Source: Funneliformis mosseae (Eukaryota; Glomeromycota; Glomeromycetes; Glomerales; Glomeraceae). From it: a stretch of 15,107 nucleotides of DNA. The stretch lies in assembly GCA_910592005.1 (NCBI GenBank), contig CAJVPP010002372.1, forward strand, positions 1 to 15,107, given 5' to 3'. Below are positions 9,188 through 15,107 of this stretch, in pieces. The notes under the pieces were generated by a model, which was not told the DNA's origin, made no database searches, and saw nothing but the letters and a program-made list of their open reading frames with translations. Every line of letters starts with the position of its first letter. The first letter of the stretch is position 1. A program made the translations under genes and the position numbers.

Positions 9188-9412
9188 TGTGAACAGAGAG
9201 CGCGTGACGTTGAAGACTTCTTTAAGAGCCAACCGGCTTCGAAGTGGTCTTTTGAGCTTTACATTGATAATTTTCTTGCGGATTCCAATCTTAACATTAG
9301 CTTCGACTAACTGCTAAGCACCTTTGTAGATAGCTTAGATCAAATGAATCAGCTACACACCGTTCTATTAAGTATACAGTCAATATGTACTAATTACCTA
9401 AAATGGCTCCAG
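9188..9412 (+). pseudogene. First recognised exon of the unidentified gene
   Basis: Seventy-five codons lie between a TTTAAG acceptor-like end and CTCCAG|GTACCT. Pieces read CEQRARDVEDFFKSQPASKW, SFELYIDNFLADSNLNISFD, TAA at 9308-9310, and LLSTFVDSLDQMNQLHTVLL. The composition is that of a normal helical globular protein and unlike the AT-rich neighbours. The TAA occupies a position where Gln (CAA) would fit. The next exon (about 9491-9573) follows a TTACCAACAG acceptor and includes SICREVFDAKINLEKKISIE. The phases do not match exactly, so an indel is likely. Confidence 0.5.
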
Positions 9413-9639
9413 GTACCTGTCACTTATCGATACTAGATCAAACTTTAAAGTTGCCTCATAACATCTATTATCATAGTTACCAACAGGTAGAACCCTTGTG
9501 AGTATATGCAGAGAAGTCTTTGATGCTAAGATAAATCTCGAGAAAAAAATTTCAATTGAATTCGGTGTTTAAGGTATGTTAACATATTATTGTAACTAAT
9601 GAGATTACGAGATGCTAATATGCTTATGCATCTTTGCAG

Positions 9640-9965
9640 AAATCAGTCAATATCACCGCTCAAACAAGCTTTTTTACAACCTGTTCTATCAGAAACGGAA
9701 TTATCACTATCGGGTTTTCCGTTAAAATCAGAATCATCACCATCGGTTTTTCCACTAAAAATGAAATCATCACCATTGTTTTTTTTGTTAGAATCAGAAT
9801 CATCATCGTTTTTCCATCAAAAATGTCATCAATCTTTTTATCTTTCTTGCCAAAAAAGAACATTCCGTTACCATTTTCAAATACTTTACCGCCTAAAACT
9901 TCGACACAAACTCTCCAAAAATTAACACCTAACAAGCGGCCAATAGAGAAGGAAGAACTCTGGCA
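9640..9965 (+). pseudogene. Ser-rich repeat exon of the unidentified gene
   Basis: The exon starts after CATCTTTGCAG and ends at GGCA|GTAAGT, both strong splice signals. Two overlapping frames are open across it. The first half is most protein-like as a Ser/Pro/Leu-rich repeat (SGFPLKSESSPSVFPLKMKS), and the end is most protein-like in another frame (NKRPIEKEELWQ). A frameshift inside is therefore likely. The ATGs at 9599 and 9634 lie in what I read as intron sequence, so I do not take them as starts. Confidence 0.45.
9691..9820 (+). repeat. Four copies of a roughly 33-base coding repeat
   Basis: Units close to AAATCAGAATCATCACCATC plus GGTTTTTCCACTA repeat about four times with lengths of 29-33 bases. 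Thirty-three bases equal eleven codons, so the repeat can extend a protein without changing frame. It encodes a Ser-rich 11-residue unit in the frame I favour. It is a repeat expansion inside the Ser-rich exon. Confidence 0.7.
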
Positions 9966-10091
9966 GTAAGTTTATGCTTGTTATATTACTTGGAAAATAG
10001 AGGTTATTCTGATAGTATTTTGTTCTTCCGTGTAATAGCTACACTTAAAGCAATTTCGTTATATGTGCATTTGCGTTGACAACTAAAGAAT

Positions 10092-10227
10092 TGAAAGCGG
10101 AAATTGGCATAGAACTCACCAAAGAGTTGTCTTCTATGTGTGACAAAAATCCTGCTTATGAAATCCTGCTTTAGAGAAGTATATAGATACCACTCTTAAG
10201 GAATCTGGGGACAAGTTTAAAGACATG
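10092..10227 (+). pseudogene. Exon with a 14-base tandem duplication
   Basis: The frame reads LKAEIGIELTKELSSMCDKN and, after a frame change, EKYIDTTLKESGDKFKDM, ending at GACATG|GTATGC. The frame change is explained by a 14-base tandem duplication: AAATCCTGCTT occurs at 10147-10157 and again at 10161-10171. The exon end is phase 0 and joins in frame to the next exon at 10644. The exact start of this exon is uncertain. Confidence 0.5.
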
Positions 10228-10643
10228 GTATGCAGATCTTAAGCTATTTAATACGAGTTCTAGTATCAAATTATTTATTTGCTTTCTCAGACTTTTTATA
10301 AATTTTTATACTATTTGTTTTTTTCCTATCGCTGTTGCTATCTATGAGATTCTCACCTCTACACTCTTTTGCTACATCAGATTTCTAAAATAGATTATCC
10401 CACCTATATCTACAAATTTTCACCAATATCCCATCAATACTAACTTTATAAAAAACTTCGACTTTATCTAAGTTCTGCAAAAAAACTTCATTAAGATAAA
10501 AAAATGTTAAATCTATAGCATCAGAAGATTAGCAATGAGGTAAAAAAATAATTCTTCCAATTCACACTTATTAATATAGTTCATTTTCACATTATTCCAT
10601 ATATAAGGAATTGACTGCTTAATTTTTTATACGTTATTGCCAG

Positions 10644-10863
10644 AATGATATTTTCAAGAATTCAGCACATGAAGATGCTTATGTCAGATGATATACTGCG
10701 TCAAACTTTGCTGTGCTGTTGCATATGACAAGAATTATGTGAGAAATTTCACTGCATCTATTGTATTTATGATGATAATCAGAGATTTTCTCAGCAAAGA
10801 TCAAAATGCCAATATATAGTAAAAAGAGTATTATGTCCAATTTGTTTTGAAACATCTGTAGAG
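10644..10863 (+). pseudogene. Cys-rich exon of the unidentified gene
   Basis: The acceptor is ATTGCCAG and the donor is GTAGAG|GTAAGA. The first frame reads NDIFKNSAHEDAYVR, TGA 10689-10691 (Trp would fit), YTASNFAVLLHM. After a slip near 10730 it reads LCEKFHCIYC, later SKCQYIVKRVLCPICFE. Six cysteines and one histidine, with C-x-x-C pairs at both ends, suggest a zinc-binding module. The spacing does not let me name it as RING, FYVE or another known type. Confidence 0.5.
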
Positions 10864-10958
10864 GTAAGAAAATCGATTAACAACATGATGACATGATTCA
10901 AGAAGCTAGCTAAGCAATAAACCAACTTATTTTATTATTGTTTTGTGAAAATTACAAG

Positions 10959-11217
10959 TTCGTTTGATTAGAGATATTATTGATGTAAATAATGGTAAGT
11001 TTGAATATTTCGCTTATTTTTTGTTTGTTATTTGGAAGGCAGATAAAGGATTCACTAGCTGAGGCATCACCTTTTTATATAATTCACAGGATCAATTTTG
11101 GAATAGCTTTGGAAAAATATTAACGCATCACAAAAATCTGATCAATGGCTTCTCCTTAATTTAATAATAAAAAATTTAACGCTATCTATATGTAAAGATT
11201 ATCAAGGGGTCCTTTAA
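10959..11217 (+). pseudogene. Two exons joined by a phase-matched intron
   Basis: A 36-base exon (RLIRDIIDVNN plus one base) ends at AATG|GTAAGT. After a 95-base intron ending AATTCACAG at 11089, the next exon begins with GA, which completes a Gly codon. It continues as SILE, TAG 11104-11106, LWKNINASQKSDQWLLLNLI and LSICKDYQG to TAA 11215-11217. The exact phase match supports a genuine spliced gene in the past. The TAG sits where Gln (CAG) would fit. Confidence 0.5.
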
Positions 11218-11501
11218 CAATAATATACATAATAATTTTAAGAATATGCGAGAAAGTTTGAGAATAAAAGTCTCTAAATCTTCGCTGATAATCTTATTGT
11301 CCAATAATTTGCCAATTCAGATTTCCTAAATTACCTGTATTAATATACGAGTAAAAATTAGCACTATATGTACATTGAATCACTATGAGAAAAAATATTG
11401 CTCGGGTTACTTAGTAGCCTAAACATCTTTTATTTGCAATGTATTAAGCTAAAAAAATTATATGATACAAGACTAGCCCTAAGTATATTCATCTATTCTA
11501 G

Positions 11502-11654
11502 TTTTTTCTAATACATACTATGTTATATGATAATCATGAAGATTCTTTACACTTCCAGCAGGATCTACTAGCTAATAATTCAATGCCGTCTTACTATGCA
11601 TAACATATACTGCAGAGAAGTAGAGATGACATACTTATTGTACATGATATATTT
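11502..11654 (+). pseudogene. Coding-like fragment downstream of the unidentified gene
   Basis: The frame reads LYDNHEDSLHFQQDLLANNS, MPSYYA, TAA 11601-11603, HILQRSRDDILIVHDIF, then TAG 11655-11657. Both stops could be former Gln codons. It may be the C-terminal part of the same gene. No splice signal ties it firmly to the pieces upstream. Confidence 0.35.
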
Positions 11655-12323
11655 TAGAAGCATATGATATCTAAGCCACCTATGTGATTTGGAAAAAAGA
11701 AATATAGTAATAAACTTATAGGAATAATCGAGTACTAAATATGCAAAATTCTCTTAGGCAGTTACTAAAGAAATAATAGGACTCATCATTGAGAAAGTTT
11801 TTCTTTCATATTCTCTGTTACGATAGTAATAACCTCTATCATATTCACTATATTTATTATATTCACCGTACTCATCATTATCTGAATCATCTGGCATCTC
11901 TTCTTCAAAATCATCAGAATCAGAGTCATTGTCTAACTTACTTTTATTTATTTCTCTCCCTGATTGTAAAACAGCTTCTTTATTCATTTTTTCACTGACT
12001 GGGTGTGAAATCAATTTCCTTATCAAAATACACACAATCCTTCACACAATCTTCTAAAAGCATTTTGTAAAAATCATCCTCAGCTTCGAGTGAATACTTA
12101 GGCAGACTTCTTTAGAATCATCAAAAGAGTTAGAGTCATAGATTAAAGGGATAGGTATTGTTGATCTATAATCTTTTAGATTTCATCATTAGTAAACTTT
12201 GATATTTCATTTGCACTATACAACTTGATATACTGAATTTTATCCAATTTTATTTTTTCAAGAAGCTTGTAGATCTTTTCAGCTCTCTAAGTTCTTTGTG
12301 CAAACCATCTCTTATTATATCCT

Positions 12324-12709
12324 TTAAGAGTGGCACTCTGAATCTTGAGATCTTTTCTTATGAAAGATATTAATTTGCTTCACGACTTTATTGTATATTA
12401 GACCTCTTGCCTTCTTTTCGCCAATTTTATTTTTATCACACAAGGCCTCTAACTGAAATACAAAATTTCTTTCATAGTAATACCAGCATAATTTTTCTTC
12501 TTGATTTGCTTCCAATCTGTGCTCTTCTGCAATAAGCACTTTATCATATAATTGGGCTAAATGCTGAGATATCTTTATCATACTAGTCCTATAAAATGAA
12601 AATACTAATGCATCTGAATTATTAGATTTCTGGGACCGCGCGATCTCAGAAAAATGCCAAGAAAATTTTATGTAATCTGCTTGTAATGCAAAAAAAAATT
12701 AATTAATGA
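12324..12709 (-). pseudogene. Helical core piece of the decayed gene
   Basis: This frame is open from about 12709 to 12324, although its first ATG is only at 12581. The part before that ATG (LQADYIKFSWHFSEIARSQK, then ALVFSFYRTS) is protein-like and in frame, so translation of the former gene entered from upstream. The core is rich in Lys, Glu and Leu with helical periodicity. The frame ends at 12324, and the continuation lies in another frame. Confidence 0.6.
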
Positions 12710-12719
12710 TTATGCAAAA
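12686..12719 (-). repeat. 26-base insertion between 8-base direct repeats
   Basis: ATGCAAAA (plus strand) occurs at 12686-12693 and 12712-12719, 26 bases apart, with A/T sequence between. The coding pieces on either side share an Ala codon at this motif and fit together without the 26 bases, so a small insertion or duplication broke the frame here. Confidence 0.55.
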
Positions 12720-12749
12720 CATCTTTCAATACGCTCTGGACTAGCTAGA

Positions 12750-12887
12750 TTATTCAGACTCTGTTTCAGTTTCAGAACTAGAAGATTCTGAATCAGAACA
12801 GCAGTAATCTTTATCAAAATTTTCGATATAAATATTTGAATTTAGCTGGTCCATGACTTTTTTGCTAATATTTTCACATCCTTCCAT
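12750..12887 (-). pseudogene. N-terminal acidic piece, 45 codons
   Basis: The open frame runs from ATG 12887 to TAA 12750-12752. It begins MEGCENISKKVMDQLNSNIY and ends in a Ser/Glu/Thr tract (SDSESSSSETETESE). A neighbouring frame continues without a break as NLASPERIERCFA to about 12712, so the TAA reflects a small indel and not the ancestral end. It could also be read as an independent small protein, which I think less likely. Confidence 0.5.
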
Positions 12888-12910
12888 TAGTCGAAATCAA
12901 AAAAATCAGA

Positions 12911-13110
12911 CATGCAAAAATCAGCCTAAAATCAGCCTAAATTTAGTAAATTATCAAAAATCAGCCTAGCCGATTGACATACATCAGAAATCGGCTAAGA
13001 ATCAATCAAAATTTGATCTATCTTATTTATAACCGATTGGTATACTTATAGCCGATTGGTATATATCAAAATTCAACCTATCTTATTTATAACTGATTGA
13101 CGTCCAATTG
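12911..13110 (+). repeat. Short direct repeats and a hairpin before the satellites
   Basis: AAAATCAGCCTA occurs three times between 12917 and 12968. CTATCTTATTTATAAC occurs at 13018 and 13078, exactly 60 bases apart, each followed by a CCGATTGG- or CTGATTGA-like stretch. CCGATTGGTATA also occurs twice between them. TAGCCGATT (12967-12975) and AATCGGCTA (12989-12997) are a perfect 9-base inverted pair with a 13-base loop. Confidence 0.75.
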
Positions 13111-13117
13111 GAATGAT

Positions 13118-13712
13118 TGTATTATTTTTTAAGTACAATAGTTTTATTGTTTCTAAGAAACAATGCATTTATTGTACCTTAAGTACGATGATTTTATCAT
13201 TCTTAAGATACGATGGTATTATCGTTCCTTAGGTATAATGATTTTATCATTCTTAAGATACGACGATTTTATCATTTCTAAGGAAAAATGCATTTATCGT
13301 TCCTTAGATACGATGGTATTATCGTTCCTTAAAGATGATGGTATTATCATTCCTAAGGCACAATAGTTTTATTATTCCTTAGAGATGATGGTATTATCGT
13401 TTCTAAGACATGATGGTTTTATCATTCCTTAGAGATGATAGTTTTATCATTCCTAAGGGACGATTGTTTTATTGTTCCTAAGGTATAATGCATTCATTCC
13501 TTAGGGACAATAGTATTATCATACCTAAGGAATGATGGTATTATAGTTCCTTAAGGACAATTATTTTATCATATCTAAGGAATGATGATTTTATTGTTCT
13601 TAAAGAACAATAGTATTATCGTACCTAAGGAACAATGATTTTATCGTTCCTAAGGAAAAATGCATTATTGTTCTTTAGGGATGATAGTATTATTGTTTAT
13701 CATTCCTAAGAA
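13118..13712 (+). repeat. 25-base satellite, about 23 copies, hairpin-forming units
   Basis: A core of the form WTTATCR/WTTATTG recurs at 13142, 13168, 13193, 13218, 13243 and onward to 13689, with a spacing of 25 bases almost throughout. The only clear slips are near 13168, 13492 and 13664. The consensus is close to CCTTAGATACGATGGTATTATCGTT. Each unit holds an inverted pair (for example CGAT..ATCG or CAAT..ATTG) and a CCTTAGG/CCTAAGG junction that is itself self-complementary. CCTAAGGAACAAT and ATCGTTCCTAAGG at about 13624-13654 nearly form one long hairpin. A variant carrying ATGCATT recurs at 13164, 13289, 13488 and 13659. The plus-strand open frame at 13163-13366 is a by-product of the repeat. 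Confidence 0.92.
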
Positions 13713-13904
13713 CTGAACTTTCAGATTTATCTGATTATTAAAATAATATTGATTTAATGTATTATTTGAGTTTATTTCTGATATATAGGAATATTTATAT
13801 AAATAAGCTTAATTTTTTAACTTTTTAAAAAATAATTTTAATCATTTCCAAATTTTCTTTTTTTACATTTCACCAAAATCCCAAAAAAAAATCGTCCCAA
13901 AAAC

Positions 13905-15070
13905 AAAAAGACTTAAGTTGAATTTTAATCAATTTTCACCTTCAACTATCAAAATTAAATGAAGAAAAGCTGTATTTTAGTCAACTTTTCAAAAATAAAC
14001 TGATTTTTTTTATTTTTTATAATAGAAACATACCTTTAACCATCAAATCAGACGAAACTTAAGTTGAATTTTTTTACTTTTTATAATAGAAATATGCCTT
14101 AACCATCAAAATTGGACAAAAATTAAGTTGAATTTTTCTAATTTTTTTACTTTTTATAATAAAAACATGCCTTCAATCATTAAATCAGACGAAACTTAAG
14201 TTGAATTTTTCTGATTTTTTACTTTTTATATAAAAACATGCCTTTAACTATCAAATTAGACGAAACTTAAGTTGAATTTTAGTTAATTTTTCTGATTTTT
14301 TTTACTTTTTATAATAAAAACATGCTTTTAACCATCAAATCGGATGAAACTCAAGTTGAATTTTTTTACTTTTTATAATAGAAATATGCCTTTAACCATC
14401 AAATTAGACGAAACTTAAGTTGAATTTTAGTCAATTTTTCTGATTTTTTTTTACTTTTTATAATAGAAACATACCTTTAACTATCAAATCAGACGAAACA
14501 TAAGTTGAATTTTAGTCAATTTTTCTGAGAAACATACCTTTAACCATCAAATCGAACGAAACTTAAGTTGAATTTTTCTGATTTTGTTACTTTTTATAAT
14601 AGAAACATGCCTCTAACCATTAAAATTGGATGAAACTTAAGTTGAATTTTAGTCAATTTTTCTGATTTTTTTATTTTTTATAATAGAAACATACCTTTAA
14701 CCATCAAATCAGATAAAACTTAAGTTAAATTTTAGTCAATTTTTCTGATTTTTTTTACTTTTTATAATAGAAACATGCCTTTAATCATCAAATCAGATGA
14801 AACTTAAGTTAAATTTTTCTGATTTTTTTACTTTTTATAATAGAAATATGTCTCTAACCATCAAAATCAGATGAAACTTAAATTAAATTTTTCTGATTTT
14901 TTTACTTTTTATAATAGAAACATGCTTTTAACCATCAAATCAGACGAAATTTAAGTTGAATTTTAGTCAATTTTTCTGATTTTTTTTACTTTTTATAATA
15001 GAAACATGTCTTTAACCATCAAAATTAGACGAAATTTAAGTTGAATTTTTGTGATTTTTCTGATTTTTTA
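13905..15070 (+). repeat. Modular satellite with 63, 74 and 84-base units
   Basis: The element AAACTTAAGTTGAATTTT recurs, with the AAG of AAGTTGAA or a close variant at about 13914, 14061, 14124, 14198, 14269, 14353, 14417, 14502, 14565, 14639, 14722, 14806, 14880, 14953 and 15038, plus one worn copy near 13969. The rest of each unit is ACTTTTTATAATAGAAACAT followed by GCCTTTAACCATCAAATCAGACG. Spacings cluster at 63-64, 71-74 and 83-85 bases. They depend on whether the blocks AGTCAATTTTT and CTGATTTTTTT are both present, one is missing, or both are missing. AACTTAAGTT is a perfect palindrome in each unit. The array ends just before the right edge of the window. Confidence 0.92.
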
Positions 15071-15107
15071 TTCTTTTTTTTCAAAAATGGCAATATTATT
15101 ATAATGA

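Larger units (their letters stand above)
9188..11654 (+). pseudogene. Unidentified multi-exon gene, decayed
   Basis: A series of plus-strand coding-like pieces is separated by short stretches with good splice signals: 9188-9412, about 9491-9573, 9640-9965, about 10092-10227, 10644-10863, 10959-10994, 11090-11214 and 11502-11654. Splice phases match between 10227 and 10644 and, most convincingly, between 10994 and 11090. Introns of 78, 66, 95 and 95 bases fit fungal sizes; the one at 10228-10643 is 416 bases and may have been enlarged. In-frame stops occur at 9308, 10689, 11104, 11601 and 11655, and there are frame changes near 9490, 10160 and 10730. The protein has a helical N-terminal part, a Ser-rich repeat, a Cys-rich module and a helical C-terminal part. 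I do not recognise the family. More decayed coding may lie between 11242 and 11500, where stops are frequent. Confidence 0.5.
11754..12887 (-). pseudogene. Decayed lineage-specific gene, acidic with helical core
   Basis: Coding pieces in order on the minus strand form one former gene of about 1.1 kb, starting at ATG 12887 and ending at TAA 11754-11756. It has an acidic Ser/Glu/Thr-rich N-terminus, a helical core of about 125 residues (QHLAQLYDKVLIAEEHRLEA; EKKARGLIYNKVVKQI), then KIYKLLEKIKLDKIQYIKLY and SANEISKFTNDEI, a segment SLPKYSLEAEDDFYKMLLED, and an acidic tail (SDSDDFEEEMPDDSDNDEYG) followed by a Tyr/Arg-rich end. Frames change near 12760, 12700, 12310, 12150 and 12000, and stops occur in between. 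I recall similar proteins as a large family in Rhizophagus-type fungi. Function is unknown, although the order of disordered acid tails around a helical core suggests a binding or scaffold role. Confidence 0.65.

Noticed and set aside
9660..9935. Minus-strand open frame of 91 codons opposite the Ser-rich exon.
   Set aside because: It is the antisense of a low-complexity coding repeat, giving a Met/Val/Ile-rich nonsense-like translation; the plus-strand splice sites favour the other strand.
9188..11657. TAA and TAG at probable Gln positions could mean a reassigned genetic code (as in some ciliates).
   Set aside because: TGA also interrupts at Trp and Arg positions, frameshifts are frequent, ordinary CAA/CAG Gln codons are present in the same exons, and TAA/TAG also appear as sensible gene ends. 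Mutation explains all of it better.
13163..13366. Plus-strand open frame of 67 codons (YDDFIILK-type repeats).
   Set aside because: It lies wholly inside the 25-base satellite; the repetitive translation is a by-product of the repeat.
13118..15070. Regular repeats as a CRISPR array.
   Set aside because: The units are contiguous with no unique spacers, repeat lengths vary, and no cas genes are present; the setting is eukaryotic.

Overview
This window looks like AT-rich, gene-poor nuclear DNA of a fungus, most likely an arbuscular mycorrhizal fungus (Glomeromycotina, Rhizophagus-like). That assignment is inference. It rests on the strong AT bias, short introns of roughly 66-99 bases with GTATGT/GTAAGT-type donors, a Helitron protein of a kind I associate with these genomes, and two gene remnants that resemble families I remember as expanded there. 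No database was searched. I see no intact protein-coding gene, no tRNA or rRNA and no CRISPR array. Everything recognisable is decayed coding sequence or tandem repeat.

Layout. 1-783: AT-rich, no gene. 784-4696 (minus): a decayed Helitron Rep-helicase, readable from a Cys-rich N-terminus through the HUH and Tyr parts of the Rep domain to a PIF1-type helicase, broken by frameshifts and stops. 5019-5255 (minus): an orphan open fragment. 5681-6675 (minus): a broken two-exon gene with a 99-base stop-free intron. 6676-8710: no gene. 8711-8935: a degenerate element with about 50-base spacing. 9188-11654 (plus): an unidentified, decayed multi-exon gene with a Cys-rich module. 11754-12887 (minus): a decayed gene with an acidic Ser-rich N-terminus, a helical core and an acidic Tyr-rich tail. 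12911-13110: short repeats and a hairpin. 13118-13712: about 23 copies of a 25-base hairpin-forming satellite. 13905 to the right edge: a modular 63/74/84-base satellite.

Two themes tie the window together. First, many of the disabling changes are of one type. Stops sit where Trp, Gln or Arg would be expected (TGG to TGA, CAA/CAG to TAA/TAG, CGA to TGA), and the lost Helitron catalytic residues (second His of HUH, Gly and Ser of Walker A) are each one C:G to T:A transition away from the expected codon. This points to cytosine deamination or a RIP-like process. Second, the right 2 kb is almost pure satellite. Together these suggest a silenced, heterochromatin-like accessory block rather than a working gene system.
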